44,620 nt of DNA, from positions 1 to 44,620 of the forward strand of contig CADCWO010000166.1 of NCBI GenBank assembly GCA_902806435.1, read 5' to 3'. Source of the DNA: an uncultured Synechococcales cyanobacterium. Lineage in GTDB: Bacteria; Cyanobacteriota; Cyanobacteriia; Thermosynechococcales; Thermosynechococcaceae. Shown one piece after another: positions 6,779-15,274 of this stretch. The notes beneath the pieces were generated by a model. It searched no databases and was not told the DNA's origin. It saw only the letters and a program-made list of their open reading frames with translations. Both the position numbers and the translations under genes were made by a program. Numbering within the stretch: position 1 is the stretch's first letter; each line of letters begins with the position of its first letter.

Positions 6779-8296
6779 ATGGCAATTAAGCTGCAGCAAC
6801 CAATCCTACTGGGGGCAATTGGTTTGACGTTCAGTGCTTGGCTGCTAGATCTGCTCACTCACTCGCTCTGGCACTCGTCAGGATCAGAAGTTGGCATTGT
6901 GGGTATAGGGGCAGCTGCGGTTGGTGCTAGCCTTTGGTTACGCCGCAAACCTACGCCTATAGAGATCCGGCCGGAAGCCTCAACGGAAGCGGTTAATCGC
7001 TTACTGGCTGAAACTCAGCAGATCATTGAACATCTAGAGGCATCAGGGGCTAGTCAAGCGGTACTGAGAGCTAAGATCGGCCAAATTGTCGAGGAAATGA
7101 GTCGCAAAGCTATTCGCATTGCCGTGATTGGCAGCAGTAGCGTCGGCAAAACCTCCCTGCTAAACGTGCTGGAGGCTCGGTTACCATCACAACGCAGCTA
7201 TTCCTTTCAAGAGTTGCCCAGCTTATTTGCCCCTGATTCAGCCTTGGCACCGGAGCAGCTAGCGACAGAAGCAGATTTAGTCTTGTTTGCGGTCCAGGCT
7301 GATTTGACTGCGCCAGAACATCAAACGCTGAAGGAGTTAGTTGCTCGCCATAAACGGACTCTTATCGTCTTAACTAAGCTAGACCAGTATCTTCCCAGCC
7401 AACAGACTATCCTTCTCAAGCAATTGCAATTAAGGTCACAGGGCATCTTGGCTGCCACAGACGTTGTGGCGATCGCTGCTGCCCCCAGGCCTGTGAAAGT
7501 CCGCCAGCACCAGGCAGATGGTTTGATCCAGGAACAGATGGAGTATCCTCAGCCGCAGGTAGAATCCTTGAGTGCACGCTTAGAGCAGGTAGTGGCGCAA
7601 GAGGCAGAGCAGCTAATACTTCAAACGACTCTAGATCACGCGATCACCCTGAAAACCACCGCCCAAAGCGGCCTAAATGCCCTTCGTCGAGATCTTGCCT
7701 TGCCGATCGTTGAGCAGTACCAGTGGGTGGCAGCGGCAACAGCCTTTGCAAATCCATTACCGACTTTGGATCTGTTAGCGGCGGCAGCAATCACCGGCAA
7801 AATGGTTGTCGAGCTGGGAGCTGTGTACCAGCAAAAACTTTCCCTAGCACAAGCTCAAGCAGTTGCTAGTACCTTAGCTGGTTTCATGGTCAAACTGGGT
7901 CTGGTCGAATTCTCCACTCAAACTTTGGGCTCTTTGCTCAAGAGTCATTCAGTCACTTACGTTGCAGGGGGAGCTGTTCAGGGGGTTAGTGCGGCCTACC
8001 TGACTCGCTTAGCTGGACTGAGTTTAATTGAGCACTTTCAAGCCCTTAGTGCATCCAGTCCTGATGCAACGCCTCCATTGCTAGAGGGTTTGAGCCAAAC
8101 CTTGCAGGCCGTTTTCCAGCAAAATCAGCGGTTGGCATTTCTGAAGTCCCTAATGAGCCAAGCTCTATCCCGCTTGCGTTTGACACCTATCCAAGTGCTA
8201 ACCAGCCAGACACAGGAATTGAAATTGGAGGAGAATAAGGTTATCACTTGCGTTTCTGTTGATCACTTTGAATCAACCCCAATCCCCTCCATCTAA
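6779..8296 (+). CDS. Membrane-anchored Era/YcjF-like GTPase with DUF697, degenerate G3
   Basis: The 505-residue protein begins with two hydrophobic segments (about 8-26 and 37-54), then a helical region and a GTPase core. The P-loop is GSSSVGKTS at 118-126 and the G4 motif TKLD at 199-202. The usual G3 motif DxxG is absent: the interval reads SFQELPSLFAPDSALAPEQ before ADLVLFAVQADLT. The linker between P-loop and G4 is also short. The C-terminal third resembles DUF697, with alanine-rich helices (TGKMVVELGAVYQQKLSLAQ, LVEFSTQTLGSLLKSHSV, YVAGGAVQGVSAAYLTRLAG) likely to sit in the membrane. I chose the ATG at 6779; a TTG nine bases upstream is possible. The 3' end overlaps the next GTPase gene by 38 bases, so the two are translationally coupled. 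The role is unknown; membrane remodelling or stress is a guess from family resemblance. Confidence 0.75.
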   Translation: MAIKLQQPILLGAIGLTFSAWLLDLLTHSLWHSSGSEVGIVGIGAAAVGASLWLRRKPTPIEIRPEASTEAVNRLLAETQQIIEHLEASGASQAVLRAKIGQIVEEMSRKAIRIAVIGSSSVGKTSLLNVLEARLPSQRSYSFQELPSLFAPDSALAPEQLATEADLVLFAVQADLTAPEHQTLKELVARHKRTLIVLTKLDQYLPSQQTILLKQLQLRSQGILAATDVVAIAAAPRPVKVRQHQADGLIQEQMEYPQPQVESLSARLEQVVAQEAEQLILQTTLDHAITLKTTAQSGLNALRRDLALPIVEQYQWVAAATAFANPLPTLDLLAAAAITGKMVVELGAVYQQKLSLAQAQAVASTLAGFMVKLGLVEFSTQTLGSLLKSHSVTYVAGGAVQGVSAAYLTRLAGLSLIEHFQALSASSPDATPPLLEGLSQTLQAVFQQNQRLAFLKSLMSQALSRLRLTPIQVLTSQTQELKLEENKVITCVSVDHFESTPIPSI

Positions 8297-9677
8297 AGCT
8301 TCTGCTAAGCATCAACCGAAGCAGACTGCCACAGGTTTCAGCTCACAAGCAACTCAGCTTAAACAAGCCCGTGCCAGTTTGCGCCAGGTGCTTACTCGGC
8401 ACTCGCTCTATCATACCCAGCTCCAGCCAGAGTTACAGGATGAGTTGAATCTGCTGACCGCCCTGCGAGACAAGCTAGACCAGGGTTTGGTACGAATTGC
8501 TGTTTTTGGCCTGGTAAGTCGGGGCAAGTCTGCTGTTTTAAACGCCTTACTAGGGCAAAAAGTTTTTCAAACTGGTCCTTTGCATGGGGTTACGCAATGG
8601 CCCCGCTCAGTGCGTTGGTCACACCCAATAGAGGTGGCAAATCCTGCTCATAAATCGACTCAATCCGGCAAGGTGCAAATTGAACTAATTGATACACCTG
8701 GTCTAGATGAGGTGGGTGGGCAAGCTCGCGCCCAAATGGCTAGGGAAGTCACTCAGCAGGCAGATTTAATCTTATTTGTAATTGCTGGGGACCTGACGCG
8801 GACTGAGTACACAGCATTATGCGAATTGCGTGAAGCTCAAAAGCCCCTCCTCCTAGTCTTTAATAAGATGGATCTGTACCCAGATCGCGATCGCCAGGCC
8901 ATCTATGAGAAAATTCGGGACCAACATTTACGGGAATTAATCTCGCCACGCGAAATTGTAATGACTGCTGCCGAACCTGCCCCTCTCCAGGTGAGGGTTG
9001 AATGGCCTAACGGGAAAATAAGTTACGAATGGGAAGCTCCTAAACCCCAGGTTGAGGAACTAAAACAACAGCTACTAGCACTACTGAATCGGGAAGGTCA
9101 ATCACTTTTAGCCCTGAACGCTTTGTTTCAAGCTAAAGAGGCTGAAGCCGCGATCGCAGCCAAGGTACTTAAACTGAGAGAGACGGAAGCTGAAGCGTTA
9201 ATCTGGCGTTTCACGCGTTATAAAGCTATAGCCGTTGCCCTAAATCCAATTGGTTTACTAGATGTACTAGGGGGGACAATCATAGATTTAGCTTTGATTC
9301 GAGCCTTAGCAAAGCTATATGGTTTTCCCATTACTCATTATGAGGCCAGCAAACTTTGGAAAACTATCCTTTTCAGCTCCGGGGGACTACTTCTAGGCGA
9401 ACTCGGTAGCAGCCTAGTTACAGGCATTACAAAAAGCACCACAGCCTTAGCAGAGGGCCTGGGCGGAGCCTCAGCTTATCTAGGGATAGCAGCTACCCAG
9501 GCAGGAATTGCTGGTTATGGCAGTTACATTGTTGGTCAAGCCACGCAGAACTACTTATTAAATGGATGCACTTGGGGTGACGCCGGCCCTAGTACACTCA
9601 TTGATACCATTATCAATAGCTTGGATTCTGACACGATTCTCTACAAAATCCAGAAGAGCCTTAAGACCAAGCCTTAG
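8259..9677 (+). CDS. Dynamin/Era-like GTPase with C-terminal DUF697-like membrane region
   Basis: This 472-residue partner of the upstream GTPase keeps a full set of nucleotide motifs: P-loop GLVSRGKS (84-91), a candidate G2 Thr at 112 in GVTQ, G3 DTPG (145-148) and G4 NKMD (202-205). The N-terminal 80 residues are basic and helical. The C-terminal half has hydrophobic, glycine-rich stretches (NPIGLLDVLGGTIIDLALIR, then AGIAGYGSYIVGQATQNYLL), as in DUF697/YcjF proteins that associate with the inner membrane. The start is uncertain: TTG at 8259 or TTG at 8268. A strong GGAGGAG at 8227-8233 is inside the upstream gene, somewhat far away. Overlap with the preceding gene suggests joint synthesis, perhaps of a heteromer. 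Confidence 0.78.
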   Translation: MITLNQPQSPPSKASAKHQPKQTATGFSSQATQLKQARASLRQVLTRHSLYHTQLQPELQDELNLLTALRDKLDQGLVRIAVFGLVSRGKSAVLNALLGQKVFQTGPLHGVTQWPRSVRWSHPIEVANPAHKSTQSGKVQIELIDTPGLDEVGGQARAQMAREVTQQADLILFVIAGDLTRTEYTALCELREAQKPLLLVFNKMDLYPDRDRQAIYEKIRDQHLRELISPREIVMTAAEPAPLQVRVEWPNGKISYEWEAPKPQVEELKQQLLALLNREGQSLLALNALFQAKEAEAAIAAKVLKLRETEAEALIWRFTRYKAIAVALNPIGLLDVLGGTIIDLALIRALAKLYGFPITHYEASKLWKTILFSSGGLLLGELGSSLVTGITKSTTALAEGLGGASAYLGIAATQAGIAGYGSYIVGQATQNYLLNGCTWGDAGPSTLIDTIINSLDSDTILYKIQKSLKTKP

Positions 9678-9701
9678 CCATAATAAAAATTCGTACGCTA
9701 A

Positions 9702-9723
9702 AAGCTTCAATAAATTGAAGCTT
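9702..9723. repeat. Perfect inverted repeat, 9-bp arms
   Basis: AAGCTTCAA and TTGAAGCTT are perfect complements around a TAAA loop, 24 bases after the GTPase stop codon. It has no T-run, so it may be an mRNA-stabilising 3' hairpin rather than a terminator. Confidence 0.5.
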
Positions 9724-9729
9724 GACGGA

Positions 9730-9746
9730 AAAGGCCCCCCGCCTTT
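9730..9746. terminator. Possible bidirectional terminator between converging genes
   Basis: AAAGGC and GCCTTT pair around a CCCCC loop, with A-rich sequence on the left and T-rich sequence on the right. It lies between the plus-strand GTPase pair and the minus-strand GlsB gene, where both transcripts should end. Confidence 0.5.
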
Positions 9747-9793
9747 ATCCTTATTGTGTTTTAAATAAAGTTGAGATCAGCTAATTGCGATGA

Positions 9794-10057
9794 TTAGGCA
9801 GACCGTCGGGTTACCAAACCCCAGATAAAGATTAAGATGATCGCCCCAATGATTGCAAAAATAATACCTTGGATGGAGAATCCAGTTGCCGCAGCCCCAA
9901 GCAATGTTCTGCCAAGCCAGCCGCCAACCAACGCACCCAAAATACCAAGAACAATTGTTGCTAAAATGCCGCCGCCCTGGTGACCTGGATAAATTGCTTT
10001 AGCAATAGCACCTGCAATCAAACCTAGGACGACCCAGGCAATTACATCTACAAGCAT
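9794..10057 (-). CDS. GlsB/YeaQ/YmgE-family stress-response membrane protein
   Basis: This 87-residue, very hydrophobic protein matches the transglycosylase-associated (GlsB/YeaQ/YmgE) family: VLGLIAGAIAKAIYPGHQGG near residue 10, then TIVLGILGALVGGWLGRTLLG and IIFAIIGAIILIFIWGLV. Three transmembrane helices with glycine zippers are visible. Family members are induced by general or acid stress in other bacteria; the molecular role is unknown. A Shine-Dalgarno-like AAGGAG lies just upstream of the ATG at 10055-10057. A long AT-rich leader with an inverted repeat (10079-10100) precedes it. Confidence 0.85.
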   Translation of the reverse strand: MLVDVIAWVVLGLIAGAIAKAIYPGHQGGGILATIVLGILGALVGGWLGRTLLGAAATGFSIQGIIFAIIGAIILIFIWGLVTRRSA

Positions 10058-10078
10058 GACCTTTTACTCCTTAATTAT

Positions 10079-10100
10079 CTAATGATTTTGTAGTCATTAG
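10079..10100. repeat. Inverted repeat in the leader of the GlsB-family gene
   Basis: CTAATGA at 10079-10085 is complementary to TCATTAG at 10094-10100, with an 8-base spacer. It sits about 22 bases before the start codon of the minus-strand gene, within AT-rich sequence. It could be an operator or a 5'-UTR hairpin. Confidence 0.35.
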
Positions 10101-10144
10101 TTTTGTTTATTATTATTAATTATCTAAGCTGAGCAAAAATGACG

Positions 10145-10177
10145 CCTCTATCAAAGGAAATAATTCCTAAATAGAGG
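10145..10177 (-). terminator. Hairpin downstream of argC, probable terminator
   Basis: CCTCTAT (10145-10151) pairs with ATAGAGG (10171-10177), and inside it AGGAA pairs with TTCCT around ATAA. Read on the minus strand, the hairpin follows the argC stop by about 110 bases and is succeeded by CGTCATTTTT, a modest U-tract. Confidence 0.45.
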
Positions 10178-10284
10178 TATTGAACGATTCAGTTTTTCTA
10201 TTTGTTTGGCGGTGAAATTACAGCTACTATTGCTTGTCTATTCTTTGTTAAAAGTGGTGTATTAAAAGATTTAGAACAAGAATG

Positions 10285-11343
10285 CTACGGGTAAAACCCT
10301 AGTTGCGGAAGTCCTAAAGTTTCTTCTCGCTCCATCATTAAATTAAGACATTGCACTGCTTGGCCTGACTGACCTTTGAGTAGATTATCAATGGCAGAAA
10401 TAACGATTACCCGACCTGTGCGCTCATCAACTTCAATCCCGATATAACAAAGGTTGGTTCCACAAGCCCATTTTGTCTGCGGATAAATACCGCTGGGTAA
10501 AACCTTGACCCAAGGAGAGGCACGGTAAAAAGCACTAAATATTGTTAGTAAATCCTCTCGTATTAGCCCTGGGTCTCGCATGGAAGCATAAACGGTTGTC
10601 AAAATACCCCTTGTCATTGGGACAAGGTGCGGAGTGAATTGCACTAAGAGTTCGTGTCCCGTCAGGTCGCTACAAATCTGCTCAATTTCAGGAGTATGCC
10701 GGTGGCGACCCACATTGTAAGCGCCTAAGGAATTGCCTGCTTCTGCAAGCAAAAGAGGGACTTTAGCTTGGCGTCCCCCTCCAGAAGTACCAGATTTGGC
10801 ATCAATGATCGCACTCTCTGGAACAATCAACCCTTGCTTTAGAAGTGGTGCCAAGGCTAGCAGGCTGGCAGTGGGATAGCATCCTGGACAGCCAACCAAT
10901 CGAGCTCTAGCAATCCGCTCCCGGAAAAGTTCTGGTAAACCATACACAGCGGTAGCGGCGATCGCTTGGTCATGGCGCTCTCCCCCATACCAAGTTTTAT
11001 ACGTTTCCAGATCAGCGAACCGGTAATCAGCAGACAAGTCAATCACCTTGCAGCCCCGTTCTAACAAAGTTGGGACCATCTGCGCCGCTAAACCGTTGGG
11101 CAGAGACAGAAAGACTACTTGGCAACGCTCTGCAATGACGTCTAAGTTAACCGGCTCTATCGTCCAGGGAACCCGGTGGGCAAGGTGAGGATATAGCTCT
11201 GCGAAAGGCCGATCAGCACTGCTCTCGCCACCCAGATAAACTACCTCGACTCCTGGATGTTCTATGAGTAGTCGTACTAGCTGCACTCCACCATAACCAG
11301 ATGCTCCTACAATCCCGATGGGTAAACGGTCTTGCTGACCCAT
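10285..11343 (-). CDS. argC: N-acetyl-gamma-glutamyl-phosphate reductase ArgC
   Basis: The enzyme reduces N-acetylglutamyl 5-phosphate to the semialdehyde with NADPH, the third step of arginine biosynthesis. The protein has 352 residues, normal for type 1 ArgC. The nucleotide-binding loop [17 protein letters not shown] is at the N-terminus and the catalytic Cys is in [13 protein letters not shown]. The substrate block [20 protein letters not shown] and the His motif [12 protein letters not shown] follow. I chose the ATG at 11341-11343, preceded by AAGGAC, giving the family N-terminus [16 protein letters not shown]. The frame extends 22 codons further upstream to 11409 without conservation. 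No other arg gene is adjacent; the ribBA gene is divergent from it. Confidence 0.93.
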   Translation of the reverse strand: MGQQDRLPIGIVGASGYGGVQLVRLLIEHPGVEVVYLGGESSADRPFAELYPHLAHRVPWTIEPVNLDVIAERCQVVFLSLPNGLAAQMVPTLLERGCKVIDLSADYRFADLETYKTWYGGERHDQAIAATAVYGLPELFRERIARARLVGCPGCYPTASLLALAPLLKQGLIVPESAIIDAKSGTSGGGRQAKVPLLLAEAGNSLGAYNVGRHRHTPEIEQICSDLTGHELLVQFTPHLVPMTRGILTTVYASMRDPGLIREDLLTIFSAFYRASPWVKVLPSGIYPQTKWACGTNLCYIGIEVDERTGRVIVISAIDNLLKGQSGQAVQCLNLMMEREETLGLPQLGFYP

Positions 11344-11772
11344 ATGCTTTAGTCCTTTTTGATGGATGAAGTGCGAATAGATTTGACTTTTGCTGCATTG
11401 TAGTATCAAAGCCCGAATTCAGTGGTAAAAATTAATTGATTTTAGGCAATCTCAACGCAGCCGCCTGGCTTCACTAGTGAAAGAGGGACGAGCAACAACT
11501 AACCCTCTGAGATAAGAAATTGAAATGTTGAATCTCACGAACAATGCTGGCGAGAGTACAGGGAGTCACTGTCAAAGCTTTAGTTCTGGAGGGTTTCTAG
11601 TTAGAGATCATCAATTGAATTCAACTGTCAGGAGATCAGGGTGGCCTTAGTCTGGCATGGCGGGATGTCGCGAACAATTGGAATAGCAGGTGATTTGCGC
11701 AAGTTCACGAGTAGAGAGGGGGCAAACGGGCTAAAATCAAATTAACTAATTGTTAAAAAACTTTACGGTGTT
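11344..11772. other. Divergent intergenic region between argC and ribBA
   Basis: This gap of 429 bases should hold both promoters. I see no protein-like frame. I looked for the conserved FMN riboswitch elements ahead of ribBA and did not find them. The final 50 bases are AT-rich (TTAACTAATTGTTAAAAAAC), a plausible core promoter region for ribBA. Confidence 0.4.
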
Positions 11773-13470
11773 ATGCTCTTGAACTTCTCAGGAACCTTGG
11801 GCAAGACCTTCCAGTTTGATGCTATTGCTGAAGCCCTAGCAGATTTAAAGGCAGGGCGGGCTGTTGTTGTAGTTGATGACGAAGGCCGGGAAAACGAAGG
11901 TGACTTAATCTGCGCGGCGCAGTTTGCCACCCCAAACATGATCAATTTCATGGCAGTTTATGCTCGTGGTCTGATTTGTCTGGCCATGAGTGGCGATCGC
12001 TTAGACGAACTCGAATTGCCCCTGATGGTAAGCAACAACACCGATAGTAATCAGACTGCTTTCACAGTCAGCATTGACGCATCGCCTCATCTGGGTGTGA
12101 AGACGGGAATATCCGCTGAAGACCGAGCACGGACAATTCAAGTAGCAATCAATCCGGTTAGTAAACCAAGCGATTTGCGGCGGCCCGGCCATATATTCCC
12201 TCTACGGGCCAAGGAGGGCGGGGTGCTAAAACGGGCAGGTCATACGGAAGCGGCCATTGATTTGGCTAAACTGGCAGGCTTATATCCTGCTGGCGTGATT
12301 TGTGAAATTCAGAACCCGAATGGTTCAATGGCCCGTTTACCAGAGTTGATTGAGTATGCCCAAACTCACCAACTAAAAATTATTAGCATTGCGGATTTGA
12401 TCAGCTATCGCCTGCAGCACGAGCGATTTGTTCACCGCGAAACCGTAGCTAATCTGCCTTCGGAATTTGGTCAGTTTCAAATTTATGGCTACCGCAACCA
12501 ACTCGATCACTCAGAACACGTTGCGATTGTCAAAGGTGATCCAGCTCAGTTCACAGACAGTCCTGTCATGGTGCGTATGCACTCAGAGTGTCTTACCGGA
12601 GATGCCTTGGGGTCTTTGCGCTGTGATTGCCGGATGCAACTGCAAGCAGCGCTGAAGATGATTGAGAATGCTGGGCAGGGTGTGGTGGTCTACTTAAAGC
12701 AGGAAGGAAGAGGTATTGGCTTAGTTAATAAATTAAAAGCATACACATTGCAGGACATGGGTCTGGATACGGTTGAGGCGAACAACCAGTTAGGATTTCC
12801 GGCCGATTTACGCAACTACGGTATGGGGGCCCAAATCCTCAACGACTTAGGTATCCAAAAGATTCGTCTGATCACTAATAATCCTCGCAAAATTGCTGGG
12901 TTGAAGGGCTATGGCTTAGAGGTTGTGGACCGCGTACCCTTGCTGATCGAGGCTAACCCTTATAACTGTGACTACCTGGCGACCAAGGCAGAGAAACTGG
13001 GGCATATGATGTTGCAGACCTATCTACTCAGCGTGGCAGTTCACTGGCAAGATGAACCCCAGGCAGTCACCGAGCGTTACGAGCGGCTAGAAAAACTGCG
13101 GCATTTGGTGGCAGCCCACGACTTGCTGTTACAAGAAGAAGCGCGACCCGTAGCGATCGCCTTATTTAGCAGCCCATCCTTGATCTTTCACCTGGGTTTA
13201 GACCAGAACCTGATTGGTATACCCAACTGGTATCAGCATTCGGGACACCCTTATCTCAGTGTGATCGCGCAGATTTTAGATCACTTGGCCAGCTTTCCTT
13301 ACATAGACCGGCTAGAATTTCTTGTTGCATCTGGCTCTGACCCGCTGGCTAATCTTCAAGTTGGCATTGATCGCCAAACCTTTTCTCTAAACGAACTCCC
13401 TTCTTACACCTGCAAGCATTTAGAAACACAGAAAATCTACAGCTTTGTTGCTGAACCAGAGCTAACTTGA
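11773..13470 (+). CDS. ribBA: Bifunctional RibBA: DHBP synthase / GTP cyclohydrolase II
   Basis: The protein starts both branches of riboflavin synthesis. The RibB half (about 10-215) makes 3,4-dihydroxy-2-butanone 4-phosphate and shows [10 protein letters not shown] at 35-44, [19 protein letters not shown] and the HTEAAIDL block. The RibA half (about 217-420) opens GTP to the pyrimidine and has the zinc ligands Cys273, Cys284 and Cys286 in [22 protein letters not shown] and the conserved LITNNPRKI. Residues after about 420 form a 145-residue extension (AVHWQDEP through FVAEPELT) beyond the bacterial two-domain enzyme, a tail I associate with cyanobacterial RibBA. Its role is unknown. The ATG at 11773 has a weak ribosome binding site. 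It stands alone in transcription direction. Confidence 0.93.
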   Translation: MLLNFSGTLGKTFQFDAIAEALADLKAGRAVVVVDDEGRENEGDLICAAQFATPNMINFMAVYARGLICLAMSGDRLDELELPLMVSNNTDSNQTAFTVSIDASPHLGVKTGISAEDRARTIQVAINPVSKPSDLRRPGHIFPLRAKEGGVLKRAGHTEAAIDLAKLAGLYPAGVICEIQNPNGSMARLPELIEYAQTHQLKIISIADLISYRLQHERFVHRETVANLPSEFGQFQIYGYRNQLDHSEHVAIVKGDPAQFTDSPVMVRMHSECLTGDALGSLRCDCRMQLQAALKMIENAGQGVVVYLKQEGRGIGLVNKLKAYTLQDMGLDTVEANNQLGFPADLRNYGMGAQILNDLGIQKIRLITNNPRKIAGLKGYGLEVVDRVPLLIEANPYNCDYLATKAEKLGHMMLQTYLLSVAVHWQDEPQAVTERYERLEKLRHLVAAHDLLLQEEARPVAIALFSSPSLIFHLGLDQNLIGIPNWYQHSGHPYLSVIAQILDHLASFPYIDRLEFLVASGSDPLANLQVGIDRQTFSLNELPSYTCKHLETQKIYSFVAEPELT

Positions 13471-13844
13471 TTCAGATCTATTTTTGTTGGCCAGAGGGAG
13501 CTTTGACACTTAGCGTTCATTTGGAAATGCAATGCCCGAAAAGGCGAGCACCCTATTTTTTCAATCAAGAATGGGCGAGCACCGTCTATTAAATTCCAAT
13601 CTTGTGTGCCCAGCACCACGCTTAGGACTTCATTCCCAGTGATGGGTAATGCCCTGGCAGAATGGGAGTAAGTTAAAGCAAACAACTTTTGAGTAACACC
13701 TAGCGGTGTTGGTATATGCATAGAGCGATCGCCTTGGTACAACTTGGTTATCAGCAGCAATGGTAGGGGCAAGCTATCTCGCACTACTATGAGACAGGGC
13801 CAATGAAGCGCAATAATTGAGACAAGTTTGGAACAAAGATTACA
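13471..13844. other. Intergenic region with a direct repeat and a small hairpin
   Basis: No convincing gene occupies these 374 bases. GGCGAGCACC occurs twice, at 13543-13552 and 13574-13583, 31 bases apart. AACACC/GGTGTT forms a hairpin at 13695-13710. A HIP1 octamer lies at about 13725. A 115-codon minus-strand frame overlapping the ribBA end shows no family resemblance and was not called. Confidence 0.4.
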
Positions 13845-15212
13845 GTGCTAAAACAACCCGTTCAGGTGATTGGTGGCGGACTGGCAGGAACCGAAGCAGC
13901 TTGGCAGGTTGCCCAGGCGGGTGTGCCGGTAATTTTGCACGAAATGCGGCCTCAGCGCCGTAGTCCGGCCCATCACTCTGAACATTTAGCTGAACTCGTC
14001 TGTAGTAACTCCTTTGGAGCTCAGTCGAGCGATCGCGCCGCCGGTCTGTTGCATGCAGAACTGCGCAAGTTGAACTCTATTGTGATTCAAAAGGCAGATG
14101 AACACGCTGTTCCGGCGGGCGGTGCTTTAGCGGTAGATCGAGGCTATTTTAGCCAAGACTTAACTAAAACCTTGGCAAGCCATCCCCTCATTGAGCTGTG
14201 CCGAGGAGAAGTCCAGCAAATTCCTAACGAGGGGGTTGTTGTCCTGGCCACTGGACCGCTGACTAGTCCAGATTTAGCAGCGGAACTACGTCAATTTAGT
14301 GGGTTAGAATACCTCAGCTTTTTTGATGCCGCTAGTCCAATTGTCGTTGGGGAGTCGATCAACCGGGAGATCGCTTTTTTGGCCTCGCGCTATGACCGGG
14401 GGGAAGCAGCCTACCTTAACTGTCCGATGAACCGCGACCAGTACTTGCAGTTCTGGCAATCCCTCATTCAGGCAGAACAAGCGGAATTGAAAGACTTTGA
14501 ACAAGATACTGCCAAATTCTTCGAGGGCTGTCTGCCGATTGAGGAAATGGCGCGGCGCGGTGAAGATACGCTGCGCTATGGTCCTCTCAAACCCGTGGGA
14601 CTATTTGATGCCCGTCATGGCGATTTCCGTGCTCCTGAAAATCAAGCCAAGCGTCCCTATGCAGTGGTGCAACTGCGCCAGGAAGATAAAGCTGGAAAAC
14701 TTTGGAACCTAGTTGGGTTTCAGACAAACTTACGCTGGGGGGAGCAGAAACGCGTTTTTCAACTGATTCCTGGCCTAGAGGAAGCGGAATTTGTCCGGAT
14801 GGGAGTGATGCACCGCAATACGTTTTTGAATGCACCGCAGTTACTCCATTCGACCTTGCAATTTAAGCAGTGTCCAACGCGGTTGGCTGCAGGTCAACTG
14901 GTTGGCACTGAGGGATATACCGCTGCCGCCGCCGGAGGTTGGTTGGCGGGTACCAACGCTGCACGAGTGGTACTAGGACTTGAACCCCTGATTCTACCTC
15001 CAACAACCATGATCGGAGCACTAGTTGATTTCATTAGTTCTGCCTCGCCCAAGCACTTTCAGCCGATGCCACCTAACTTTGGCATTCTCCCAGATTTACC
15101 TCAGCGGATTCGCAATAAGCAGGAACGCTACGCCGCTTACCGAGATCGCGCCCTGGCAGACCTTATACAGTGGCAGCAACTTTTCCGAAGTTCTGTAGCT
15201 ATCGCCAGTTAG
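13845..15212 (+). CDS. trmFO: Methylenetetrahydrofolate--tRNA-(uracil-5-)-methyltransferase TrmFO
   Basis: TrmFO makes ribothymidine at tRNA position 54, using methylenetetrahydrofolate as carbon donor and FADH2 as reductant. The 455-residue protein has the FAD-binding [18 protein letters not shown] at the N-terminus, the family block [30 protein letters not shown] with the conserved Cys, [11 protein letters not shown], the LNCPMN motif and, near the end, [20 protein letters not shown]. Length is typical (about 435-470). The start is GTG at 13845. It converges with the PAS-GGDEF-EAL gene. The substrate class includes the initiator tRNA encoded at 6579, although that proximity is probably chance. 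Confidence 0.93.
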   Translation: MLKQPVQVIGGGLAGTEAAWQVAQAGVPVILHEMRPQRRSPAHHSEHLAELVCSNSFGAQSSDRAAGLLHAELRKLNSIVIQKADEHAVPAGGALAVDRGYFSQDLTKTLASHPLIELCRGEVQQIPNEGVVVLATGPLTSPDLAAELRQFSGLEYLSFFDAASPIVVGESINREIAFLASRYDRGEAAYLNCPMNRDQYLQFWQSLIQAEQAELKDFEQDTAKFFEGCLPIEEMARRGEDTLRYGPLKPVGLFDARHGDFRAPENQAKRPYAVVQLRQEDKAGKLWNLVGFQTNLRWGEQKRVFQLIPGLEEAEFVRMGVMHRNTFLNAPQLLHSTLQFKQCPTRLAAGQLVGTEGYTAAAAGGWLAGTNAARVVLGLEPLILPPTTMIGALVDFISSASPKHFQPMPPNFGILPDLPQRIRNKQERYAAYRDRALADLIQWQQLFRSSVAIAS

Positions 15213-15274
15213 GTGACGGACAATAGCTGATTCTCTATCAGAAAAATTCTCGTTACTGGAATAGTCTTTTCCTC

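Noticed and set aside
11344-11772. FMN riboswitch ahead of ribBA
   Set aside because: The conserved AGGGCGGGG-type and CCGGCGGT-type elements of the FMN aptamer are not present in the gap.
13437-13784. 115-codon minus-strand frame after ribBA
   Set aside because: It overlaps the end of ribBA, shows no family resemblance and has no ribosome binding site.
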